This document shows, one piece after another, positions 9,201-18,210 of a stretch of 44,801 nucleotides of DNA. Below the pieces are notes generated by a model. The model was not told where the DNA came from. It searched no databases and saw nothing but the letters and a program-made list of their open reading frames with translations. Source of the stretch: Chara braunii (Eukaryota; Streptophyta; Charophyceae; Charales; Characeae); assembly GCA_003427395.1 (NCBI GenBank), contig BFEA01000001.1:9151456-9196256 (forward strand), written 5' to 3'. The position numbers and the translations under genes are program-made. Within the stretch, counting starts at the first letter, position 1. Each line of letters begins with the position of its first letter.

Positions 9201-9472
9201 ACCACTCAAACCCCGGTTAGGGTTTTCTTAGGATTTTTTTAGAGTTTAGGGTTCTCCTAACCCCTCTACTCTCCCGCCTCCTCCGGTCGGGCACCCTGGA
9301 CCCGAACGACTCCTCACCCCTCGACCGGATTCACGCCACGATCTCACGCACGACCCGCTGGTCACGGGGCGAGCCGACCCACGACTACCCACTCTGCTCT
9401 TGCGGTCCCCTCCCTCTCACCTGTGGTCTTCTGTCCCCATACCACAACCCATTTCTCCCCCCATCTCCCACA

Positions 9473-11425
9473 ATGTCTACCTCTCTTCCTCCACCGCCCA
9501 CGAACAGGGCTACAGCTGAGGAGCTCGTCGTGGCACCGTCCACCTTTTAGGCGTCCACCCACCAAACGGTCCAGGGTCATCCCTCTATGGACCTCACGGA
9601 CCTTCGCGTTGTCCTTGCGTCTCTCCTTGCACCTCTTCAAGCGCGACTCGATGCGCTCGCACTGCTGGAGAGGCAAGTCAATGCGCTTACCCTTGAAGTT
9701 CACTGCCTCAAGCGCTCTCCTCACCGCTCTCAGACCCCATCCCGTACCAGCTCTGAGTTCGGATCTCCACAACTTCAGGGAGGGAGACGTGGTGGTTCTT
9801 CCTCCTCCGCGGGCAAGACCCAGCACTCCCCCTCCACAAAGGTGACTGCTGCTGCCGCTCAGACCATACCGTCTATTGCGGCAAATCCATTGGCCCCCGC
9901 CGCTCCCGCCGCCCCTGCCGCTTCGGCCACTGCCACATGTGTTGTCGCCCAGATACGCGTATCTGGCCAGGCAGTTTCATCTACCCACCCCGGTGTTGCT
10001 TCCCAGCTTCATGCACCGGTCGCGACACTACGGTCCAAAGTTCTCCCTCCTCCTGCTAGGGTACTCTCTCCGCCTCCTCCACCTCTGACCCCACGCACCT
10101 AGCGAGTGGCTACCCTACAGGTCACTGTAGTGCAACTCTAGGCGAGATTCACTCCCTGAGACAGCCTCACCCTTCATAGGCTGCTCACCCTTCTTCTTCC
10201 TATACCGCCCCTCCCACCTCTGTCTTGCCGGCTCGTTTCCCTCGACCGACTCCCCCCCCTCTACCCTACTACCTCGCTACTCCGTCATAGTCGGCTGCGG
10301 CTGTTGTTTCCACGCCTGCTGGACCTTCCACCAGCAGACCCGACTCCCGGCCTGCTACCACTTCCACGACTGCACCGGCCTTGACATTTACCGCCGCAGT
10401 GCAGGCCCCTCGACCTCTCCCCCCTCGCTGTCAGCACAACGGTCCCACCCTTGTGCGTCTGTCGGACGTACCCGACTTCGATGGTACAATGCGTGTGTCG
10501 CACTGGTTGCAGGCTGCCACACGCTCGACACTGATTGACACTAGCTCGACGTTGTGGTGCTTCCCGCTCGCAACTAAATTGTGAGGCAGCGCGTTCTCCG
10601 TATGGGATAACTATTATTCCCATCGTACTCGCGCGGGTGTGGCTCCTACTCTAGCGGATTTCACCGCGTTCCTCCACCGCTACGACACTCTCCACGATGC
10701 GACTGACGCCTTAGATCGGGTCACCCAGACGCAGTGGCGCGGGTCCTCCGCACCAACCGATCTTCAGCGTCACATTAGAGTGTGTCAGGATGCCCGCCTC
10801 ATTTGCGATGAGGCACTCCTACCTGAGGTCCTTTTGACCAACAGTTTCTTAGTTAGTCTTCTGACTGACTACCGCATCGAGCTCTGGCGACAGATCTTCG
10901 CCTCCTCTGAGCAGGCCTACGAGGCTGTCGACAGTACCAGAAGATGTGAAGTCGCTTCTTCGACGCCCCATCTTTTTCGCTATCCACTGCCGCCGCCACC
11001 CAGTCACGCGGCACCACGCGCGGTCGATCCTCCTTCGCCGGCCGCTTTCACCGACCAGCTCGACATGGATCGCCCTTCTCTCGGCGCTACAGTTCTCTAG
11101 AGTACGGCAAGGACGCCTCGACCAAGCTTGACCCTACCCTTGGGGACGCCCCCGAGGACATCCTGCTCCGAGACGTCATCCAGTATCATTTGGTGACGAC
11201 ACTGTTTCGGTGGCCGAGCGCCTGCAGATGGTTATGTCCGCCATAGGTCGTGCACGCAGTCAGGTTGCACAGGCAAGCGCCCGCACGATCACGGTTCCTC
11301 AGATAGACCTCCCGCAGGGTTTTGTTCCTCCTCGCGGAGCTCTATTTCCTGAGGAGCGTGCCACGCTCGAGGCCCGTCGAGGTTGCCTTCGTTGCCGCCA
11401 GGATGGACACACCTCCTAACGGTGT
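9473..11425 (+). pseudogene. gag: Gag of LTR retroelement A, broken
   Basis: A start ATG at 9473 follows a C-rich leader. The frame meets TAG at 9548 and then continues to 10102 with a helical N-terminal region (MDLTDLRVVLASLLAPLQ), and a Pro/Ala/Thr-rich linker. After frameshifts the Gag core appears at about 10440-10960: VRLSDVPDFDGTMRVSHWL, then a SVWDNYYSHR segment and a long helical region ending near LRRPIFF/ASSEQAYEAV. At 11384-11425 there is a CX2CX4HX4C knuckle (CLRCRQDGHTS, then stop, then RC) with one TAA inside. Gag forms the particle that packages element RNA. At least two stops and several frameshifts show it is dead. No homologue name can be assigned from sequence alone. Confidence 0.65.
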
Positions 11426-11904
11426 CCATACCATGCCGCACTCGATCGGCACTAGGAAGACATTTCTCGTTAGCATTGATCTCAGTCCCCCCCGACCCCG
11501 CCCAGCCAGCCCCACCCAGCTAGCCACGGTGCAGTGTACCGTTGAGGCCTCGCACGTAGCCGACTTCCCGACCACCGAGTCCCGGTTTGCCCCTTTGGCT
11601 ACCCCACGAGAGGATCCTCAGGACACGACAGACGCAGTTTCCTCTGCCCCACCGTTTGTCGAGGTACTGTCTGCCCCACAACAGACCGCCGCATCTACTC
11701 CTTCCCCTTTGAGACTTCCGATGCATCGCACCATTCGCGCAACTCATAGTGCCCAGCTGGCGACTCGCGATGACGTTGTGTCATCTCTCTTGGACTTGAA
11801 CATCCTTCAGGCTCGCCAGGAGCGACTCAGGACACGTAAATGTCCTGCTTCGTCTTCTCGCTCTGCTCTCTGACCCTTATCGCACCCTCCGTATTATATC
11901 TATT

Positions 11905-12300
11905 CGCTTGGGGACATCTACGAGGGTGTACCACGCTTTATGAGACTCTAACTTGCAGGGAGGCTTCGTTCACCCTCGTGTGGTCGAGGAAGCTCACCTA
12001 GCTACCTTCGGGTCTCGCTCTCCTATCTCCGTTACCCTCGGAGATAACAAGACGCAACGCTTCTTCGATCAGACGGTCCCTGATTTCCACTTCTCCCTCA
12101 CCCTCTAGCCATCGGATAGTACCCAGGCGCCTCGACGCTACAATTCCTCCACATACTTCGACGTGCTAGAGACTGGGTACGACTTTATCCTTGGCAGTCC
12201 CTAGTCTCGCCGGTTCCGTGGCAAAGAGGCCGAATGGGCGACTGAGACACTCGTCCTCAAACGAAGTGTGGTCAAACTCATCGAGTCCCCTTCATTGGAA
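11905..12300 (+). pseudogene. retropepsin-like protease of element A, broken
   Basis: In one frame from about 11905: RLGTSTRVYHAL, stop, DSNLQGGFVHPRVVEEAHLA, SVTLGDNKTQRFFDQTV, then a second stop, and YFDVLETGYDFILGSP, stop, SRRFRGKEAEWATETL. The FDV...YDFILG[SM][PW] ending is the second half of a retroviral-type aspartic protease, where I/L-L-G is the conserved strand before the C-terminal helix. The active-site triad position reads DSN instead of D-S/T-G. Stops are TGA or TAG, some at places expected to be Trp. The frame ends at about 12270-12326, where sequence of element B on the other strand begins. Confidence 0.6.
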
Positions 12301-12326
12301 CCACGGGCGACACCCCTCCACCGTTT

Positions 12327-12950
12327 CTGCAGATCCAAGATCCACCTAAGCGACTTGTTAGGTTTCCGAAACACAAACCATTTATTCGCATACAGCCACG
12401 CATTGGGTTTTGCTACGAGGGAGTCCATCTTTGCTCTAAGCAATTCCGTCACTTCCCCTGCTACTTCGAAATCGTAGGCAGGCCCCTTGTCGTTCCAACA
12501 TTCATGCTTAACTGTGTGGATCATAACCGGAGGTATCAACTTCATGTCTAATCGTCCATTATGATGGTCATTGAAGGCAAATGCTAGGTGGAATTCTTGA
12601 CATGCTTCCTTAATCAAACGTGTTTCCTTCTCTATCAAGAATCCCTCCACCCCTATCTTCATGACCCTGTTACTTCGTCCGGTATTCGGTGCCCCTCCGT
12701 CCCTTCTCTCTCTAATCACCCGGAGGACTTTTTCCTCCTTTTCCATGGCTTCCTCCCTTGTTGTCTCTAGCAAGATCGAGACAAGCTTAGCCTTCTTTCC
12801 TATTGGCTTGTACTTGCGAACACTTCCTTCCGGGATCTTTCTCCTAAAAAATGAACAGCCGAAAACGCCCGTGGTGCTCCGACAATCCGAGGTTGGATAC
12901 TGATCAATTTCTCATTCAGGCAGTAGCCTTTTCGAACTTCCCCCTCAAAC
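12327..12950 (-). pseudogene. start of Ty3/gypsy reverse transcriptase, element B
   Basis: Minus-strand frame. The conserved block before and at RT motif 1 is visible: a VIHTVKHECWNDKGPAYDF segment, GEVTELLRAKMDSLVAKP, then YANKWFVFRKPNKSLRWILDLQ-type sequence, the usual start of the Ty3/gypsy fingers domain. RT motifs with catalytic aspartates are absent because the sequence stops matching at about 12327 (inside the codons of LDLQ). The upstream part (12773-12950) continues in another frame to the TIR element at 12959. It belongs with the protease and Gag remnants at 13.8-16.9 kb on the same strand. Confidence 0.7.
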
Positions 12951-13115
12951 CTGGCGAGCTATGAAACCGTATGAGCGCGCTTTATCCCCCCCCCGAGCGC
13001 TCAAAGCGCTCAAAGCGCTTAAAAAAAAAAACAAAAAAAAACATGTGCACCTGAGGGGTTGTGCGAGTGCAGGGGATGCCGTAGGGAGAGTTGCACGGGA
13101 AAAAAAAATAGGGGG

Positions 13116-13606
13116 NNNNNNNNNNNNNNNNNNNNNNNNNNNNNNNNNNNNNNNNNNNNNNNNNNNNNNNNNNNNNNNNNNNNNNNNNNNNNNNNNNNNN
13201 NNNNNNNNNNNNNNNNNNNNNNNNNNNNNNNNNNNNNNNNNNNNNNNNNNNNNNNNNNNNNNNNNNNNNNNNNNNNNNNNNNNNNNNNNNNNNNNNNNNN
13301 NNNNNNNNNNNNNNNNNNNNNNNNNNNNNNNNNNNNNNNNNNNNNNNNNNNNNNNNNNNNNNNNNNNNNNNNNNNNNNNNNNNNNNNNNNNNNNNNNNNN
13401 NNNNNNNNNNNNNNNNNNNNNNNNNNNNNNNNNNNNNNNNNNNNNNNNNNNNNNNNNNNNNNNNNNNNNNNNNNNNNNNNNNNNNNNNNNNNNNNNNNNN
13501 NNNNNNNNNNNNNNNNNNNNNNNNNNNNNNNNNNNNNNNNNNNNNNNNNNNNNNNNNNNNNNNNNNNNNNNNNNNNNNNNNNNNNNNNNNNNNNNNNNNN
13601 NNNNNN
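13116..13606. other. assembly gap
   Basis: Run of 491 N between G5 and an A-tract. Open frames spanning it are meaningless. Confidence 1.
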
Positions 13607-13666
13607 AAAAAAAAAAACAACATAGGGTTGTAGATCTACAACCCTATATTTTTTGTTTTTTTTCTT
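13607..13666. repeat. A-tract / 26-bp perfect palindrome / T-tract hairpin
   Basis: 13622-13647 is a perfect palindrome (ATAGGGTTGTAGA and its complement), flanked by an A-rich run on the left and a T-rich run on the right, so the stem extends. The same core GTTGTAGATCT...AGATCTACAAC makes the hairpin at 44571-44611. Confidence 0.9.
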
Positions 13667-13800
13667 AAGCATTTTTTACCCCCCCCAAAAATATCCCCGC
13701 GCCCTCTCAAACCCCGCTCAAGGCGTTTTGAGCGCGGGATTGAGCGGCGCTCAAGATCTTTATCGCCGACCACGCGCTCAATCAGCGCGCGGTTTCACAG

Positions 13801-15098
13801 CTGGCGAGCGCAAGTGGATCCACGCCTCCCTTATGGTACCTAATGGCTTTGACGAGGAGCAGTAAGTCGGGGACTTTAATTGTTATCCTGGACTCCTCAT
13901 CTCGAGCTTCCTTTGGTCTAGGCAAGTTGGCTCCCAGTTCGACCTCTGTTTCCTTCTCTAATAGCATAACCCCCAACGTATCGTCTTCCTGTCTTCGTTT
14001 TTTCTGCGGTAATCCCATCTTGACCCATTCTTGCTTGCCGAAGGCTTCTTCGATCATAATTTTTACCCTTTCTCTCATTCCTTTCATTCATACGAAGACC
14101 CCTTTTCTAACACTTTCTTCGAACGAAGGTGACCATGTTGCTATTTTCTCTTTTGGTGTGTCACCCCCTGTCCTGATGAGATGGAGCAACTCACCACGTC
14201 CCGTCACCGCGTCTTCTATGTCTACCATGTATGTCCTATCATGCAGGTGCATCCCTATCATCTTCACATTTGCGCACCAAGGTCTCCCAAGGCTTATGTA
14301 GTCATCCATTTCGTCCATGACAGTCATCCATTGGAATGACCAGATGAACTCCCTAACCCCGACCTTGACTGCACACTTAGTAACATACCCGGAGAAAGAA
14401 ATTTTCCCGCCTGCCCCACGGATGCTTCCATTTGTCTCCTTGTTTACTGCACATTTAGTAATCTTCGCAAAATCCTTCCTAATGAGCGTGATTTCAACCC
14501 CTTCGTCTACCAGCGCATTGGTGTGGTGGCTTCCGATCTGAACTTTCAGCTTCCCCACTGGTAGTGCATGAAAACTAGGTTTCACCCCTGGTGGCGCCCT
14601 CATAACCTCGCCACCTTCGCGGTCTGGTAGGCTTAGTCGGATGTCTGCGAAAGCCTTTTCTAGGTCTCCCAGGTCCTCCAGAATCCTTTGGAGGTAAGCA
14701 ACTTCTCGCGGTGCCTCCTTTTCCTTCTCTTCTTCCTGATGTTCTGTCTCTTCCTCTATTTCCACTCTTCGTCTCGTTAGTAGTTGCCTAAGGCCTTTCA
14801 GGAGCCTAGGACTTGCTTGTAGCATGGTTTGAAACGAGACCGACACCATGGTCCCTAGCAGCTTGCTAAGGGTGTCATCGATCTCGGACATAGTCAAGAT
14901 GAAAATCTGATACCGAATTTTTTTTTTAGCTGAGGTTGCTTTGTCTATAAGAGTCTTTTCTCTAGGTTTCCCGAAAACCTTCTCTTGTTCTTGCGCCTCC
15001 GTTTCCTGTGGCGCTCTCGGACCATCCCCAGCATCTTTCATAACTGCGTCATGTATGACCTTCCTTTCTGTTGTTCGTTGTCTGGTTACCACGTTCAC
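13801..15098 (-). pseudogene. pol: protease and pol N-terminal region of Ty3/gypsy element B
   Basis: The minus frame 15098-14088 is open for 336 codons. It includes an acidic linker (EETEHQEEEKEKEA), then a retropepsin: GKLKVQIGSHHTNALVDEGVEITLI (active-site loop, D-E-G where D-S/T-G is expected) and VMDEMDDYISLGRPW (the flap-to-helix I-x-LGR block). After a stop at the 14088 boundary the same strand continues to 13801 with a basic segment and then reaches the TIR element. The protease would process Gag-Pol in the virus-like particle. The changed active-site residue would abolish activity if it is not an error. Confidence 0.7.
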
Positions 15099-15349
15099 CC
15101 TATCTTACCCGTCATTCTCCAAGATAAAATTGGCGTGCGTCCCGCGTCCTCGCGCCTGTTCCCAAGCGAGTTCCGCCACTGACTCGACTTTTACTGTGAC
15201 GACGTCAAGGTTGTTAAGTGCAATTATGGGCCAACGCATCCCTCCCGGGGAATTCCAATGCACTTTCTCTCCTAGGGGGCCTATAATTTATCCTCGTAGC
15301 GTCCTAGAGTTTTTCTTATGCATGATATCATGGTTGAGCCTTGGGCATG

Positions 15350-15392
15350 CTCGCACAAAGTGTCCGATCTACGTACAATATTTGCATGGTTC
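15350..15392 (-). pseudogene. CCHC zinc knuckle of element B Gag
   Basis: Minus-strand reading gives CKYCT, stop, IGHFVRACP, a CX2CX4HX4C nucleocapsid knuckle with a TAG inside it. It lies between the Gag core and the protease, as expected. Confidence 0.65.
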
Positions 15393-15470
15393 ATTAGCCT
15401 GATCTCTCTTATCGAACCCTTGGTTAGCGATTCCCGCCGGAGCCACAACTTCTGATGGTGGGAGGGGGGG

Positions 15471-16940
15471 TCAAGCCGCCTGGGTTTGCGTCACTTGGGT
15501 CTGCATTACCATTAACCCATTTTCCACTATTTCGATCTTGCCATCTATTCCGTGGATGCGCTCGTGCAAACTCTGTATTCTCTTTTTCACCTTATCTCTT
15601 GTTTTCCCAGTTAAGTCTATGACCCCTCCTTCCTTCAGTAGGGTCAACGAGACGGTTACGACCATCTTATCAACAATGTTTGTTACGTTACTGAAGTCGG
15701 CATCCCGTGTATTCATAAACTTCATGATCTGTTGGTAAGCCAATGGGATTTTATCTTTATCAAACTCGGTGAATTGCCTGAGGAAATACTTACTCATTAT
15801 ACGATCGGTTACCCTCAGGATTCGCAACGCCACGAGGGTGAATTCCCGCAGGAAATCGTTATACGTTGCAAAATTCTTTCTTTGCACCGTCGCCAGTTCT
15901 GTCTCCGTAGCCATCTTCTCGACTGCCAGGTATTTCCTCATCATTACGTCTTGGGCCTCCTTCCAGGATCCTCTGGTTGCGACGATAGTCATTATGTCCC
16001 TTCCTAGGTTCAGTGACACATCCTGCCCTAGGTGCTCCATCTTCTCTTCCTCACTCCATCTCAGTAGCGATGCCAAGTTCTCGTAGTCTATTAGAAACTT
16101 TGTGATATTTGCGTTATCGAATGTTAGTTTCTTCTTGGCGTCGGCCAGATATCCTTGATTTTTATTCAGTGCACGTGTGAGGGAAGACACCATTTTTCTA
16201 AGTCCCCCTTCAGATCCCCCCATTTCGCCGGTGGCGTCAGGTCCTTGTTCTTCCTTACCAGCTTCCACCACTTCTCTAGCCTTCGCCGTCCCTTCCGGGT
16301 CGAACCAGCCTAGTACCCTTTCTCTCAAGCTCCAAAGTCCTTCGCACCCTCTTGTGATTATGGGTGAGGTCGCTGGTCGGCTTGCCCCACTGTCTATAGC
16401 AGGTGGATTAGTAACCTTTTCCGCCTCCCTTCCCGGAGATTTCGTTCTTTCCTTTCCTTTCTTGGTCAGTGTCTCGCTACGCTCCCCGGTCCTATCCTTT
16501 CTTCTTTGTATAATATCGTCTCGACTTTCTCACCACTGATTTGTTCATTGCTCTTCGCTCGGCCTTTCTCCGGTGAAGTCCCCCTTGCCCTCATTCATCA
16601 TCTTTTCCATGAGTTTTGCTATACATTCCGTCTTTCTCCTTTCTATCTCGGCTAATTTTTTTCGAGCGTCCGTTGGTCTCACCTTCTTTGACAATGCGTC
16701 TTTCGATGCTCGTGGTGTCGGGCTGCCTTTATCCCTGTCCCCCATAGTTTCCTGAGTTCCTTGCTTGCTTCCTCAGGTTTTCCCCGAGCTTTCCCTGGTC
16801 GCATCCTTCCTTCCTTCCTTAGTACTTTCCGGGTTCGTCGACTTTCAGTCCCTCACGGTCCCGTTGTTCTATTGTACATCCTTCTTTATGCTCCGACTCG
16901 CCTTGCTTTGTAGACTCCCTACGTCGTCTTCAGTCGCCAT
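15471..16940 (-). pseudogene. gag: Gag of Ty3/gypsy element B
   Basis: The probable start is ATG at 16940-16938 (MATEDDVGSLQSK), followed by stops and frameshifts through a charged region (16745-16545: ARKKLAEIERRKTE). An open frame of 285 codons runs from 16328 to 15471. It has the helical Gag core: ITKFLIDYENLASLLRW, KMEHLGQDVSLNLGRDIM, WKEAQDVMMRKYLA, FATYNDFLREFTLVALRI and SKYFLRQFTEFDKDK, then a coiled C-terminal segment. This matches the CA-like Retrotrans_gag type architecture and resembles Gag of charophyte gypsy elements as I know them (inference). The knuckle and protease follow on the same strand. Confidence 0.75.
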
Positions 16941-17430
16941 CCTTCTCTAATCCTGTATATAGGGAATTTTTTTTTTACCGGAATGGCAGATCGTCCCAAG
17001 TTCTTAGGATTTCGAGGTCCTAAGGTTTAGTGTCGGTTTCATAGTCTCTCCATCTTTGTCATTTTAATATTTATATTTTTATGGTGGTCGTAACAGATTC
17101 GTCCACCTTTCCTGGTTTGTGGGGTATTGCTCGCCTTTCCTATCGGAAGTCTGCCGCTATAGGTTGGCGTTTTGACATTACTACACATTGAATCTAAGGC
17201 GGCCTGTCCATAGCGGAGTGCGTCCCTCTTTTTGGGGATGACCTTTTTCTTTCCTACCTTTGGACACCTCTAGCGCCCTTGGTGGTAGCGGCAATCCTGG
17301 TGTTATTCTAACGCACCCTTAGATAGGATAGGACTCCAACCGCAATCTTTTTCCGCAAATAGTTATTCTCGCCTTCGTTTAGCAGTTTATTGTTAATATT
17401 ATCTCATTAGGTCACCTTCCCGTCATGTCC
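16941..17430. other. spacer between the four-module gene and element B Gag
   Basis: AT-rich in part, with no coding motif on either strand. I looked for a tRNA primer-binding site and LTR ends here in minus orientation and found none that were convincing. Confidence 0.4.
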
Positions 17431-17529
17431 TCATGCTGGTTCCTCAGGTTGGTCCTGTTCATCGGGCTCTTCGAACAGTTTAGCCATCCCCCCAAGGTAG
17501 TTTTCTCCCATTTTTGTTTCCCTAATAAT

Positions 17530-17800
17530 TATTGGCTCATATTCTTCGTAAGTCAGTCGTGGCGTCCCAAATATCAAAATGTCGATGAGTTTCAGTAATT
17601 TTCAAACCCTATTTCATTCTCAAACCCTATTTCCCCAAAACGGCCCGTGTTTTACCGACACATCGTAAAACATTCCCGTTGCCTGAGGCTGGAAATTGTG
17701 TGTCCAGATTAAGGTTGCGTTCACCAAGTCTTTTGTCTTTGTGAGGCTTCCGAATACTAGATTTATCATAAAACGTGGTACTCAACACTGCAACCCTCCC
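17530..17800 (-). repeat. module D, half 2, running into the C-terminal tail
   Basis: VPRFMINLVFGSLTKTKDLV, MFYDVSVKHGPFWGNRV, then two TGA stops caused by a small duplication of AATAGGGTTTGA. In the same frame follow KLLKLIDILIFGTPRLTYEE and the acidic tail. It aligns with module A half 2 (PPFLVDAVFGTRSRLVRI ... SVQMGPFKGN) and module B half 2 (GPFYGDRAKEV...VIEDVRIEAKPRL). Confidence 0.6.
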
Positions 17801-18210
17801 ATCCGGCCTCTAAATTCTCGCCATCCTCCTACTTCCACCCGATTTTTCGGCCCTACATTCCTTTTTCCCCGAATCTTTCGGCTTATTAATGCCAATGACG
17901 AGCCGCTCTCCGAAAGATCGGCGGTAGCCCATGCCGTAAGGCCATCTCAGTCGCTAGCATGCGCCACCCAACCTTCGGTAGGTACAAAGTTTCGGCCACC
18001 CTTAGATCGGAGTGCAAATCATTTCTGGCCCTTCGGGTCCTGTGTTAAGCCTTATACCGCTCCACAAGCATTCCACCATCATAAAGGTTTAGTTCCTTCC
18101 CAGGGTCACCGCTCATCATTCCACATCAATTCCTCGAACCTCGTAGCTTGCTTGGAGCGACACTTCCCACCTGTTACCGCTTTTCGTGGGCGGCATGGGG
18201 TGCGTGGGTC
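17800..18210 (-). repeat. module D, half 1 (fourth copy)
   Basis: This copy is hidden under a 255-codon open frame on the other strand. On the minus strand it reads NRWEVSLQASYEVRGIDVE, AVTLGR, MMVECLW, then in a shifted frame ETLYLPKVGWRMLATEMAL. It aligns with VMDWVGVKL...LVVELEW...LLYLSKEKWRAFGVTLAS of module C. Confidence 0.55.

Larger units (their letters stand above)
12951..13808. mobile_element. non-autonomous TIR DNA transposon inserted in element B pol
   Basis: The direct repeat CTGGCGAG lies at 12951-12958 and 13801-13808 (9 bp if the next C is counted). The element's ends read CTATGAAACCG and, inverted, CTGTGAAACCG (10/11). An 8-9 bp duplication fits hAT or Mutator-like elements. 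Removing the element and one duplication joins the two minus-strand halves of the gypsy pol frame without a frameshift, which independently supports these boundaries. Inside are GAGCGCTCAAAGCGCT repeats, A-tracts, an assembly gap and a 26-bp palindrome. No transposase frame is visible. Confidence 0.7.

Noticed and set aside
12961-13668. Open frames of up to 235 codons over the first gap, and similar ones at 32667-33527
   Set aside because: They are translations of N runs.
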